Positions 17,204 to 25,568 of a DNA stretch of 37,688 nucleotides are shown one piece after another (the first letter of the stretch is position 1; each line of letters starts with the position of its first letter). The stretch is from Methylotenera sp. (GTDB lineage: Bacteria; Pseudomonadota; Gammaproteobacteria; Burkholderiales; Burkholderiaceae_C): contig JAIPCJ010000024.1 of assembly GCA_021738245.1 (NCBI GenBank), positions 1-37,688 of the forward strand, in the 5' to 3' direction. Both the position numbers and the translations under genes were made by a program. A model generated the notes under the pieces. The model worked only from the letters and a program-made list of their open reading frames with translations. It was not told the origin of the DNA and searched no databases.

Positions 17204-18172
17204 TCAGTCCGCGTACTGGCCGGCCGCCTTGATGACCGGCGTCAGCTTGGCGATCTCGGCCTCGACGAACTTCTTGTGCTCGGCCGGTGCCAGGCGGGCG
17301 TCGGCAATGATGACCGCGCCCAGGGCCTCCTGGCGCTTGTGGAAGTCAGCGTCCTTCAAGGCCGCGCGCAGGGCAGTGTTGACCTTGTCGATCACGGCCT
17401 TGGGTGTGCCCTTGGGCGCATAGAGACCGTGCCACACGGCCAGGTTGAAGCCCTTGACGCCCGACTCGTCGGCCGTGGGCAGCTTGGCGAGCGCGCCGCT
17501 GGTGAGCCGCTTGGACGACATGACCGCATACGCCTTGACCTTGCCGGCCTCGATCTGGCCCGTGGTGTTGGTGGTCTGGTCGCACATGATGTCGACCTGG
17601 CCGCCGAGCAGGTCGTTCATGGCCGGTGCCGTGCCCTTGTAGGGCACCGTCGTCATGTCGATCTTGAGCGCTGCCTGGTACATGAGGCCGCACAGGTGCG
17701 AGGCCGACCCCACACCGGCGTGCGCGAGGTTGATGTTGCCCTTGTTGGACTCCAGCCACTTGGCCAGGTCGCCGTAGTTGCCCGCCGGCAGGTTGGGCCG
17801 GCCGATGAGCGTCATCGGCACCTCGTTGACCATGCCGAGGTACTCGAAGTCGTCCAGCGTCTTGTAGGGCAGCGAACGGTAGAGCGCTGCGGCGCTGGCG
17901 ATGCCGATGTGATGCAGCAGCAGCGTGTAGCCGTCGGGCGCCGCCTTGGCGACCTTGTTCGCCCCCAGCGTGCCACCCACGCCACCGACGTTCTCGATGA
18001 TGAGGGTGCCGCCCAGCGGCTTGCGCAGGGCCTCGGCCAGGTCGCGCGCGACCTTGTCGGTCGGGCCGCCGGCCGCAAAAGGCACGACGATGGTGACGGG
18101 CTTCTCCGGGTACTGGGCCAGGGCGGGCAGCGAGATGGCCGCGGCGGCCAGGGCAAGCCAGGTCTTTTGCAT
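17204..18172 (-). CDS. Bug-family (TctC-like) solute-binding protein
   Basis: A 322-aa periplasmic receptor of the Bug/TctC family, abundant in Burkholderiales and used by tripartite tricarboxylate transporters. The signal peptide is cut after LPALA (19 residues). Typical family blocks are YPEKPVTIVVPFAAGGPTDK, VGGVGGTLGANKVAKAAPDGYT, VPYKGTAPAMNDLLGGQVD, and GLYAPKGTPKAVIDKVN. GAGGAGA precedes the ATG at good spacing. No TctA or TctB membrane partner is nearby, so it is an orphan receptor, a common situation in this order. The ligand is probably a carboxylate or aromatic acid but cannot be assigned. It is followed by its own terminator and preceded by a 150-bp gap with no other recognised feature. 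Confidence 0.93.
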   Translation of the reverse strand: MQKTWLALAAAAISLPALAQYPEKPVTIVVPFAAGGPTDKVARDLAEALRKPLGGTLIIENVGGVGGTLGANKVAKAAPDGYTLLLHHIGIASAAALYRSLPYKTLDDFEYLGMVNEVPMTLIGRPNLPAGNYGDLAKWLESNKGNINLAHAGVGSASHLCGLMYQAALKIDMTTVPYKGTAPAMNDLLGGQVDIMCDQTTNTTGQIEAGKVKAYAVMSSKRLTSGALAKLPTADESGVKGFNLAVWHGLYAPKGTPKAVIDKVNTALRAALKDADFHKRQEALGAVIIADARLAPAEHKKFVEAEIAKLTPVIKAAGQYAD

Positions 18173-18322
18173 GAAGTCTCCTCGGTCTAGGGATAGCCAG
18201 CTGCCTCCGACATGGGGCAGCCGTACGCGCTCCGGAATCTACCGACCTTGCGGCCTTGCGCGCAAAGACCCTCGGCCGCGTCATGAATTAGCTCGCTCGA
18301 GGCCAGCGGCCCTGGCCCACCC

Positions 18323-19546
18323 TCACACCGCGCGTCGATCATCGATCAACTTGCCGTCGTTGGCCAGGCTGCCGGCCGCGGCGAGCACGACCTCGCCTCG
18401 CAGCTTGGTGATGTCACGCAACGTGGTGACCAGTGCCTCCTCGCTGCCAGGGGGCGCCTCGGCATGCAGCGTCAGGCGGTCGTTGGCCATCTCGCCTTCG
18501 ATGACCAGGCGCGCGCGCGTCACGCCCGGGTGGCGACGGATCAACTCCGCCACCTGCCCGGCGTGCACGAACATGCCGCGCACCTTGGCCGACTGGTCGG
18601 CCCGCCCCAGCCAGCCCCGCAAGCGCTGGTTGCTGCGGCCGCAGGGGCTGGCGCCGGGCATGACCGCGGACAGATCGCCCGTGGCGAAGCGAATGAGCGG
18701 GTAGCCGGGCGAGAGCGTGGTCACGACCACCTCGCCCACCTCGCCATCGGGCAGGGGGTCGCCCGTGCCGGGGCGCACGATTTCGACGATGACGCCTTCG
18801 TCCACCACCAGGCCCTCGCGGGCCGGGGTCTGGTAGGCGATCAAGCCCAGGTCGGCCGTGGCATAGCACTGCATGGCCTCGACCCCGCGTTCGGCAAACC
18901 AGGCGACCAACGGCGGCGGGCAGGCCTCGCCGCTGACCAGCGCGCGACGCAGGCTGACGGCGTGCCCGCCTTCGGCGGCCTTCTCCAGCAGGATGCGCAG
19001 CAGGCTGGGCGTGCCGGCATAGGCCTCGGGCTGAAGGTCCAGCAGCGCCTGCATCTGCAGTTCGGTGTTGCCCACGCCGCCCGGAAAGCTGGCCGCGCCG
19101 ATGGCGCGCAGCCCCGCCTCCATCATGGCGCCGGCTGGCGTCAGGTGATAGCTGAAGCCCACATGCGCGAGCTGCCCCGCGCGGATGCCCGCGGCATGCA
19201 GCGCCCGGGCGATGCGCCAGGGATCGGCACCGTCAGCGTCGGGCTCGGGCTCGTACAGCGGCCCCGGCGACTGGAAGATGCGCCGCGGCGCCGCCGTTGC
19301 AAAGCCGCCGAGACGCAGGGCACGATGCGCCGCCTGGGCCGCTGCCAGGCTGCTTTTGCGCGTCAGTGGCAGCCGGGCCAACGCCGCTCGGCTGTCAACG
19401 TCTCCAGGCACCACGCCCGCCAGCAGCTCCGTGTAGGCGGGGCACGCCGATTGCGCATGCGCGATCTGACCGGGCAGCGCAGCCATCAGGGCCGCCTCGC
19501 GCTGGACCGGATCGCGCGTTTCCAGCGTGTCGAAGAAGTCGCTCAC
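18323..19546 (-). CDS. PaaK-like AMP-binding protein (phenylacetate-CoA ligase family)
   Basis: A 407-aa protein of the ANL superfamily, similar in length and layout to phenylacetate-CoA ligase: AYTELLAG and LPLTRKSSL near the N-terminus, YAGTPSLLRILLEKA, LVSGEACPPPL, RFATGDLSAVM, LRGWLGRADQSAKVRGMFV, and a C-terminal domain ending LANDGKLIDDRRAV. The usual Ser/Thr/Gly-rich P-loop (SSGTTG) is replaced around residues 90-105 by FQSPGPLYEPEPD, and the usual YG-x-TE motif by CYATADLG. It may therefore be an atypical ligase or have lost ATP chemistry. It is the last gene of the Liv-type operon, overlapping the preceding small gene by ATGA, so its role should be tied to the imported acid. Confidence 0.8.
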   Translation of the reverse strand: MSDFFDTLETRDPVQREAALMAALPGQIAHAQSACPAYTELLAGVVPGDVDSRAALARLPLTRKSSLAAAQAAHRALRLGGFATAAPRRIFQSPGPLYEPEPDADGADPWRIARALHAAGIRAGQLAHVGFSYHLTPAGAMMEAGLRAIGAASFPGGVGNTELQMQALLDLQPEAYAGTPSLLRILLEKAAEGGHAVSLRRALVSGEACPPPLVAWFAERGVEAMQCYATADLGLIAYQTPAREGLVVDEGVIVEIVRPGTGDPLPDGEVGEVVVTTLSPGYPLIRFATGDLSAVMPGASPCGRSNQRLRGWLGRADQSAKVRGMFVHAGQVAELIRRHPGVTRARLVIEGEMANDRLTLHAEAPPGSEEALVTTLRDITKLRGEVVLAAAGSLANDGKLIDDRRAV

Positions 19547-19842
19547 TCGTCATCCTTCCAGCGTGTGAGGCGGCGCTTGATTTCGTCCTGCACGCGGCGC
19601 AGGTCGGTGGCCGAGGCCAGCGTGAAGCGATCCCACTCCGGCGTGCGCGCCGGCCGCCGGGCCAGCTGCACCTGCACGGCGGCGCCGTCGGCGGCGAGCT
19701 TGAGCACCAGGTCGGCCCCCAGCATCCAGCCCTCGCCGCGCTCGGCAAGCACGCGCTGGTCGCGCACGAAGCGCTTCATCGTCTGCAGCGCCGCCTCTGC
19801 ATTGAAGGGCGGCGGTGCCATGTCCCAGGTGTCGTCGCTCAT
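19543..19842 (-). CDS. Small conserved-looking protein of unknown function
   Basis: A 99-aa soluble protein that I do not recognise. It starts MSDDTWDMAPPPFNAEAAL, has a central AADGAAVQVQLARRP and ends in a charged helix (VQDEIKRRLTRWKDDE). There is no signal peptide, membrane span or metal motif. Start at 19842 is chosen because it overlaps the livF stop as ATGA, and its own stop overlaps the PaaK-like start the same way. This tight coupling argues for a real gene working with the transporter or the ligase. Confidence 0.75.
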   Translation of the reverse strand: MSDDTWDMAPPPFNAEAALQTMKRFVRDQRVLAERGEGWMLGADLVLKLAADGAAVQVQLARRPARTPEWDRFTLASATDLRRVQDEIKRRLTRWKDDE

Positions 19843-20645
19843 GCCAGCCACCGTTTCCTTCGCTTGTAGCTCTTCACGTCCTTGAAGCTGCGCCGGCCTT
19901 CGCCGCCGACACCGAGGTAGAACTCTTTCACATCCTCGTTCTCGCGCAGATCGGCGGCGGCCCCGTCCATCACCACGCGGCCGTTCTCCAGGATGTAGCC
20001 GTAGTCGGCATAGCGCAGCGCCATGCTGGTGTTCTGCTCGGCCAGCAGGAAGGTCGTGCGCTCCTTGGTGTTGAGGTCGCGCACGATCTCGAACACCTCC
20101 TCCACGATCTGCGGCGCCAGCCCCATGGACGGCTCATCGAGCAACACCATCTTGGGGTTGGCCATCAGGGCGCGCCCGATGGCGCACATCTGCTGCTCGC
20201 CGCCCGAGGTGTAGGCGGCCTGGCTGGTGCGCCGCGTCTTGAGGCGCGGAAAGTAGGCATAGACCTTGTCCAGCGTGTCGCGCACGGCGGCCTTGCCGTC
20301 CTTGCGGGTGTAGGCGCCGGTCATCAGGTTCTCTTCGATGGTGAGGTGGGCGAAGCAATGCCGCCCCTCCATCACCTGCACCACGCCACGCTCGACCATG
20401 GCGGCGGTGGACAGTTTCTCGATGCGCTCGCCGCGCAGCTCGATGCTGCCCTTGGTGACCTCGCCACGCTCGCCTTCCAGCAGGTTGGACACGGCGCGCA
20501 GCGTCGTTGTCTTGCCGGCGCCGTTGCCGCCAAGCAGGGCCACCACGCCGCCCTCGGGGACCTGCAGGGACACGCCCTTGAGCACGAGGATGACGTGGTT
20601 GTAGATGACTTCGATGCCGTTGACGTTCAGCAGTGGGGCTGTCAT
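19839..20645 (-). CDS. livF: Liv-type ABC transporter ATP-binding protein, LivF
   Basis: A 268-aa ABC ATPase of the branched-chain amino acid (HAAT) family. Walker A is GGNGAGKTT, the Q-loop region VVQVMEGRHCF, the signature TSGGEQQMCAIGRAL, Walker B MVLLDEPSMGLAP, and the switch His is replaced by Gln in LLAEQN, as is normal for LivF. It has an extended basic C-terminus (KDVKSYKRRKRWLA). The ATG at 20645 has GGAG about ten bases upstream; a GTG four codons earlier is possible. It pairs with LivG (24768-25553), but a 631-bp gap containing a large palindrome separates it from the rest of the operon. Confidence 0.93.
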   Translation of the reverse strand: MTAPLLNVNGIEVIYNHVILVLKGVSLQVPEGGVVALLGGNGAGKTTTLRAVSNLLEGERGEVTKGSIELRGERIEKLSTAAMVERGVVQVMEGRHCFAHLTIEENLMTGAYTRKDGKAAVRDTLDKVYAYFPRLKTRRTSQAAYTSGGEQQMCAIGRALMANPKMVLLDEPSMGLAPQIVEEVFEIVRDLNTKERTTFLLAEQNTSMALRYADYGYILENGRVVMDGAAADLRENEDVKEFYLGVGGEGRRSFKDVKSYKRRKRWLA

Positions 20646-20710
20646 GGGTGACTGCACTCCGCGGTTCTGTTGGTGGCTTTTGCTGGGAGCCTCTCGACCC
20701 GGTACACCGT

Positions 20711-21237
20711 GCCGGGAATTCGCCCCGGCGGGCGACCTACTTTTGAGCGACCAAAAGTAGGCAAAAGTCGCCCCCCGATCCGCCCGGCCCTTCGGGCTTC
20801 CCTGCGCTGCTCAGGCCTTGAGGGCCCGCGCAAAACTCCCTCCGCTTCGCTCCGGTCAGACAGTTGCGCGGAGTCAGAGGTCGAAGCGTGCTGCGCACGC
20901 GCCCTCCAGGCCTTCCGCTGCTCGGCGGGCTCAAGGGGGGAGTGAAGGAACAGCCACGACCGAAGGGATGTGGCGTTCGGGTGTTGGCTGTTTCGGCTGT
21001 TTGGGGTCTCCCCTTCTAAACCGCCGAGAAGCGCAGAAGCCCGGGGGGCGCGCAGAGCGCGCTTCAACCTCTGACCTCGCCCGGTTGTCTGAGCGGAGCG
21101 TAGCGCAGCGAGTTCAGGGCGACCCCCGGGCTTCGAGCATCGCAGGGGACCCCGCAGGGGCGGTTTTGCAGGGGTCGCTTTTTGCCTACTTTTTGTCGAC
21201 ACAAAAAGTAGGTCGCCCGCCGGGGCGAATTCCCGGC
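20711..21237. repeat. 527-bp imperfect palindromic element filling the livF-receptor gap
   Basis: The gap 20646-21276 holds no convincing gene. Its two ends are identical inverted 34-bp arms beginning GCCGGGAATTCGCCCCGGCG. Each arm leads into a smaller hairpin: CTACTTTTG/CAAAAGTAG at 20737-20760, and a perfect 12-bp stem around CGAC at 21186-21213. The inner parts are also mirror-related (CAGAGGTCGAAGCG near 20877 against CGCTTCAACCTCTG near 21060), with a centre near 20975. Similar sequence recurs between genes in many Burkholderiales, as far as I recall. Short open frames inside it look like by-products of its composition. Confidence 0.85.
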
Positions 21238-21276
21238 TTGGCCTTGCCAACAAGACACCCCCGCGCACCACCACTC

Positions 21277-22593
21277 TCAGCTTTGGCACTCAGCCGACGA
21301 CCGCCGCGTCAACTTCTTCTCGCCGGCGTACTTGTCCGCCGCCGCCTTCACCATCGGCTTGAGCAAGGCCTCATCCGCCTGGTACCAGTCGGAGCTGAAG
21401 GCCCATTGCTTGCCGTCCCAGGTGTGCACCCGCACCGAGGTCGAGCCCTGGTGGTCGAAGCAGCTGGTGCTGATCGGGCGGATGACGCCGGTGAGGCCGA
21501 GGGCGGCGAGCTTCTTGTCGTCCAGGGCCAGGTTCTCCAGGCCCCAGCGCACCTGCTCGCCCGTCATGACCTTGCCCTTGCCGAAGCGCTCCTGCGCACG
21601 CCGCACTGCTTCCACGGCCAGTGCCTGGATGACGAGGCCGCGGGTGTAGAGCACCGAGCCGACCTCCTCCTTCGGGCCGGTGCCCTGGCCCTTGTCGTGC
21701 ACGAACTTGAGGATGTCCTGGATGACCTTGGGCGAGGTGCCCGAGGTGTTGAGGTTCAGGGCGTTGTAGCCCTTGGCGCCCTCGCCCACGTCCTTCACAT
21801 CGGGCTCGGCGCCCGACCACCACACGCCGTACATCTTCTCGCGCGGGTAGCCGGTGGCCTGGGCTTCCTTGAGCGCGGTGGAGTTCATCACGCCCCAGCC
21901 CCACAGCAGCACGTAGTCGGGACGCTGCTTGCGCACCTCCAGCCAGGCGCTCTTCTGCTCCACGCCCGGCGCGGTGACCGGGATCTTGATGAACTCGAAG
22001 CCGTGCATCTTCTGGCGTTCCTCCAGCACCGGGATGGGCTCCTTGCCGAAGGGGCTGTCGTGGTAGACCAGGGCGATCTTCTTGCCCTTGAGCTTGTCCA
22101 GCCCGCCCTCCTTCTTGCCCAGGTGCTGGATGAGCACGTCCGCCGCCGTCCAGTAGCTGCCCATCAGCGGGAAGTTCCATGCGAACACGCCGCCATCGGC
22201 CGACGCGGACAGGCCGTAGCCCAGCGTGATGAGCGGGATCTTGTCGTTGGGCACCTTGTCGGTCAGCGCGAAGGTGATGCCGGTGGCCTGCGGGTCGAAG
22301 ACGCTGGCACCCTTGCCCTTCAGGCGCTCGTAGCACTCGACGCCCTTGTCGGTGGCATAGCCGGTTTCACATTCCTCGAACGTGAGCTTCACGCCATTGA
22401 CGCCACCGTCCCGCGCGTTGATGAGCTTGATGTAGTCCTGCTTGCCATTGGCCCACGGCGTACCGTTGGGCGAATAGGGCCCGGTGCGGTAGACCAGCAG
22501 CGGGAAGAACTGCTCCTTGGCCTGGGCCACCGCAGCGGGCGCCGCGACGAATTGCAGGGCGGCCAGCGCCGCGCAGGTGATGAGGGTCTTCAT
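21277..22593 (-). CDS. Liv-type ABC transporter substrate-binding protein
   Basis: A 438-aa periplasmic receptor of the leucine/amide-binding (type I fold) family. The signal peptide MKTLITCAALAALQFVAAPA continues to AVAQ. Family blocks include VYRTGPYSPNGTPWANGKQDYIKL, GVKLTFEECETGYATDKGVE, KIALVYHDSPFGKEPIPVLEE, PDYVLLWGWGVMNSTALKEA, and LTGVIRPISTSCFDHQGSTSVRV. AGGAGA lies nine bases before the ATG at 22593. It is longer than typical LivK and has the variant receptor pattern found in operons with acyl-CoA ligases. The ligand is probably a carboxylic acid rather than leucine (inference from neighbours). It follows livM by 38 bases. Confidence 0.9.
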   Translation of the reverse strand: MKTLITCAALAALQFVAAPAAVAQAKEQFFPLLVYRTGPYSPNGTPWANGKQDYIKLINARDGGVNGVKLTFEECETGYATDKGVECYERLKGKGASVFDPQATGITFALTDKVPNDKIPLITLGYGLSASADGGVFAWNFPLMGSYWTAADVLIQHLGKKEGGLDKLKGKKIALVYHDSPFGKEPIPVLEERQKMHGFEFIKIPVTAPGVEQKSAWLEVRKQRPDYVLLWGWGVMNSTALKEAQATGYPREKMYGVWWSGAEPDVKDVGEGAKGYNALNLNTSGTSPKVIQDILKFVHDKGQGTGPKEEVGSVLYTRGLVIQALAVEAVRRAQERFGKGKVMTGEQVRWGLENLALDDKKLAALGLTGVIRPISTSCFDHQGSTSVRVHTWDGKQWAFSSDWYQADEALLKPMVKAAADKYAGEKKLTRRSSAECQS

Positions 22594-22631
22594 GGCGTGT
22601 TGTCTCCTGTCGTTGTGGGTCTCAAAGCGGA

Positions 22632-23696
22632 TCAGTGAGGAAAGGGCCAGAGCCTGAGCTTTTCCTTGGCGGTGGCCCAGAGCCGCGCCAGGCCGTGCGG
22701 TTCCTTGATGAGGAAGAACACGATCAGGGCGCCGAAGATCATCAGCGCCAGATGCGACGCCGTGGCGGTGTCCATCGGCAGGCCGGTCCAGTAGGGCAGC
22801 TTGTCCAGCAGGATGGGCAGCACCACGATGAAGGCCGCGCCGAAGAACGCCCCCGAGATGGACCCCAGGCCGCCGATGATGATCATGAAGAGCAGGTCGA
22901 AACTGCGGTTGATGCCAAACGCCGCCGGCTCCCAGGAGCCCAGGTGCACGAAGCCCCAGAGCGCGCCCGCCACGCCGATGATGAAACTGCTGACGGCAAA
23001 GGCACTCAGCTTGGCCTGCACCGGCCGGATGCCGATGACGGCGGCCGCCACGTCCATGTCGCGCATCGCCATCCACGAGCGGCCGATATGGCCGCGCACG
23101 AGGTTCTTGGTGACGAGGGCGAACACCACGACGAAGCCCAGGCACAGCAGATAGCGCGCGGCCGGCGACTCCACGCTCGCGCCGAAGACCCGCAAGTCGG
23201 CCACGCTGACCGAGCCCGACGAGGAATCGTTGGTGACCCACTTCAGCCGCAGGCAGGCCCAGTCGACGAAGAACTGGGCGGCCAGCGTCGCCACCGCGAG
23301 GTACAGCCCCTTGATGCGCAACGACGGCAACCCGAAGGCCACGCCCAGCACGGTCGCTCCCAGGCCGCCGCAGAGCAGGCTGACGATGAGCGGCATGCCC
23401 TCGATCCGCGCCTGGCAGTTGTAGGCCACATAGGCGCCCACCGCCATGAAGGCACCGGAGCCCAGCGAAATCTGCCCGCAGTAGCCCACCAGCACGTTCA
23501 GGCCCAGCGCCGCGAGCGACAGGATGAGGAAGGGGATGAACACCGCGCGCAGCAGGTACTCGCTGGACAGCATCGGCACGGCCACGAAAGCGAGCGCCAG
23601 CAGCAGCGCCATGCCGATGCGGTCCTGGCGGATGGGCAGGATCTGGCTGTCTGCCGCGTAGGTGGTCTTGAACTGGCCGTTTTCTCTGTAGAGCAT
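22632..23696 (-). CDS. livM: Liv-type ABC transporter permease, LivM
   Basis: A 354-aa inner-membrane permease with about 8-10 spans. It contains the LivM hallmarks LSLAALGLNVLVGYCGQISLG and AFMAVGAYVAYN, then LRIKGLYLAVATLAAQFF and GRSWMAMRDMDVAAAVIGI (the coupling loop). AGALWGFVHLGSWEPAAFGI and IIGGLGSISGAFFGAAFIV lie near the C-terminus. It forms the channel with LivH, encoded 15 bases upstream. The N-terminal 28 residues before the first span are hydrophilic, which is common in this subfamily. Confidence 0.93.
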   Translation of the reverse strand: MLYRENGQFKTTYAADSQILPIRQDRIGMALLLALAFVAVPMLSSEYLLRAVFIPFLILSLAALGLNVLVGYCGQISLGSGAFMAVGAYVAYNCQARIEGMPLIVSLLCGGLGATVLGVAFGLPSLRIKGLYLAVATLAAQFFVDWACLRLKWVTNDSSSGSVSVADLRVFGASVESPAARYLLCLGFVVVFALVTKNLVRGHIGRSWMAMRDMDVAAAVIGIRPVQAKLSAFAVSSFIIGVAGALWGFVHLGSWEPAAFGINRSFDLLFMIIIGGLGSISGAFFGAAFIVVLPILLDKLPYWTGLPMDTATASHLALMIFGALIVFFLIKEPHGLARLWATAKEKLRLWPFPH

Positions 23697-23711
23697 GTCG
23701 TCCTGCCGTCC

Positions 23712-24641
23712 TCAGACGCGGTCAATGATCTTTTCGCCGAAGAGCCCCTGCGGCCTCACCAGCAGCACGACCAGCACCAGCACATAGCCGAACCAATACT
23801 CGATGCCGCCGCCGATCAGGCTGCCGAGGTAGGCCTCCGACAGCTTCTCGCCCACGCCGATCAGCAGCCCGCCGACGATGGCGCCCGGCACGCTGGTGAG
23901 CCCGCCGAGGATGACCACCGGCAGCGCCTTGAGCGCCACCAGCGACAGCGAGAACTGCACCCCGAGCTTGCTGCCCCAGATCATCCCGGCGACCAGCGCG
24001 ACGAAGCCCGCCACGCTCCACACGATGACCCAGATGCGCGACAGCGGGATGCCGATGCTCTGCGCCGCCTGGTGGTCGTCCGCCACGGCACGCAGCGCGC
24101 GCCCGGTGGCGGTCTTCTGGAAGAACAGGCTCAGGCCCGCCACCAGCGCGGCGGCGATGAGGGCGGCGTAGAGGTCTTCCTTGCTGACGAGGATGCCGCC
24201 CTCGAAGGTCTGCTCGAACAGGAACATCGGGTCCTTGGGCAGGCCGATGTCGATCTTGTAGATGTCGTTGCCAAAGATCATCTGCCCCGCGCCTTCGAGC
24301 AGATAGGCAATGCCCAGCGTGGCCATCAGGAGCGTGATGCCCTCCTGGTTGACGAGCTTGGACAAGGCCAGCCGCTCCACCAGCCAGGCCACCACCACCA
24401 TCACCGCCAGCGCGCCGACGAAGGCCATCACATTGACCAGCACCTTGCCGTCCAGGCCGGTGAACTTGGGAATCCACTCCGCGAAGCGCGCCATGGCCAG
24501 CGCTGCGAACAGCACCATGGCGCCCTGCGCAAAGTTGAAGACGCCGCTGGCCTTGAAGATGAGCACGAAGCCCAGCGCGATCAGCGAATACAGCATGCCC
24601 GACATCAGGCCGCCGATGAGGGTTTCGAGAAACGGCCCCAT
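23712..24641 (-). CDS. livH: Liv-type ABC transporter permease, LivH
   Basis: A 309-aa inner-membrane permease. It starts GPFLETLIGGLMSGMLYSL, followed by ALGFVLIFKASGVFNFAQGA, the coupling loop GRALRAVADDHQAAQSIGI, and VVILGGLTSVPGAIVGGLLIGV. The C-terminal LLVRPQGLFGEKIIDRV is characteristic of LivH. GAGGAGG stands before the ATG at 24641, so an upstream in-frame start is rejected; that extension would be translated from the palindromic repeat beginning at 24661. It is separated from livG by 126 bp made almost entirely of that repeat. Confidence 0.94.
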   Translation of the reverse strand: MGPFLETLIGGLMSGMLYSLIALGFVLIFKASGVFNFAQGAMVLFAALAMARFAEWIPKFTGLDGKVLVNVMAFVGALAVMVVVAWLVERLALSKLVNQEGITLLMATLGIAYLLEGAGQMIFGNDIYKIDIGLPKDPMFLFEQTFEGGILVSKEDLYAALIAAALVAGLSLFFQKTATGRALRAVADDHQAAQSIGIPLSRIWVIVWSVAGFVALVAGMIWGSKLGVQFSLSLVALKALPVVILGGLTSVPGAIVGGLLIGVGEKLSEAYLGSLIGGGIEYWFGYVLVLVVLLVRPQGLFGEKIIDRV

Positions 24642-24660
24642 GGTCACGCCTCCTCGCCGT

Positions 24661-24765
24661 TGCGAACACAGCCACAGAGGCACAGAGGCACGGAGAAGGT
24701 GGGTTGATTCGCTCGCATGGCCTCTGTGTCTCTGTGCCTCTGTGGCTGTGATTGAGGTGTTCGCA
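24661..24765. repeat. Palindromic dispersed repeat, copy B (livG-livH gap)
   Basis: Left arm GCGAACACAGCCACAGAGGC and a right arm that reads CCTCTGTGCCTCTGTGGCTGTG-like with an outer TGTTCGCA, forming a hairpin of about 105 bp. It fills the gap between livG and livH and ends just before the livG stop. Sequence kinship to 7007-7085 and 25569-25703 is obvious by eye. Confidence 0.85.
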
Positions 24766-24767
24766 TG

Positions 24768-25553
24768 TCAATGACCCGCCCCGAGGTAAGCCCGGATCAC
24801 GTCTTCGTTTCGGCGCACGTCGTCGGGTGCGCCGTCCCCGATCTTCTTGCCGTAGTCCAGCACCACGACGCGATCGGAGATATCCATCACCACGCCCATG
24901 TCGTGCTCGATCAGCACGATGGTCGTGCCGAATTCGTCGTTGACGTCGAGGATGAAGCGGCACATGTCCTGCTTCTCTTCCACGTTCATGCCGGCCATGG
25001 GCTCGTCCAGCAGCAGCAGGCTCGGCTCCATGGCCAGCGCCCGGCCCAGGTCCACGCGCTTTTGCAGGCCGTAGGGCAGCCGGCCGACCGGCGTCTTGCG
25101 CCAAGCCTGGATCTCCAGGAAATCGATGATGCGCTCGACCACTTCGCGCTGCTCGGTCTCCTCGCGCCGCGCAGGGCCGAGGTGCAGCGCCTGCCAGAAC
25201 AGGCCTCGCTTCATGCGCAGGTTGCGGCCGGTCATGATGTTGTCCAGCACGCTCATGCCCTTGAAGAGCGCCAGGTTCTGGAAGGTGCGCGCCACGCCCA
25301 TCTCGGCCACCTGGCGCGGGCTCATGCCGCGGTAGGTCTTGCCGCGCAGCGTGACGGCGCCTTGCTGCGGCTGGTAGACGCCATTGATGCAGTTGAGCAT
25401 CGAGCTCTTGCCCGCGCCGTTGGGGCCGATGATGGCCCGCACCTCGTGCTCGCGCACGTCGAAGCTGATGTCGGTGAGCGCCTTCACGCCGCCGAAGGAC
25501 AGCGAGATGTTCTTCACCTCGAGGATGACGTCGCCGATGCGCTTACTGGGCAT
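24768..25553 (-). CDS. livG: Liv-type ABC transporter ATP-binding protein, LivG
   Basis: A 261-aa ABC ATPase. Features: KNISLSFGGVKALTDISFDV at the start, Walker A GPNGAGKSS, the Q-loop VARTFQNLALFKGMSV, LivG-type insert RRNL-like segment GRNLRMKRGLFWQALHL, signature LPYGLQKRVDLGRAL (a degenerate LSGGQ normal for LivG), Walker B LLLLDEPMAGMN, and the switch His in VLIEHDMGVVM. It energises the LivHM channel with LivF. I prefer ATG 25553; ATG 25562 is three codons earlier and neither has a strong ribosome binding site. A longer frame would be translated from repeat copy C. Confidence 0.93.
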   Translation of the reverse strand: MPSKRIGDVILEVKNISLSFGGVKALTDISFDVREHEVRAIIGPNGAGKSSMLNCINGVYQPQQGAVTLRGKTYRGMSPRQVAEMGVARTFQNLALFKGMSVLDNIMTGRNLRMKRGLFWQALHLGPARREETEQREVVERIIDFLEIQAWRKTPVGRLPYGLQKRVDLGRALAMEPSLLLLDEPMAGMNVEEKQDMCRFILDVNDEFGTTIVLIEHDMGVVMDISDRVVVLDYGKKIGDGAPDDVRRNEDVIRAYLGAGH

Positions 25554-25568
25554 GTTGTGCATCCGGTG

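Noticed and set aside
20670..21289. Open frames of 65-215 codons on both strands in the livF-receptor gap
   Set aside because: They lie within the palindromic element, mirror each other in sequence, have no ribosome binding site and no family resemblance.
24642..24683. Fourteen-codon N-terminal extension of livH
   Set aside because: It would be translated from the repeat, whereas GAGGAGG directly precedes the ATG at 24641 and family homology begins there.
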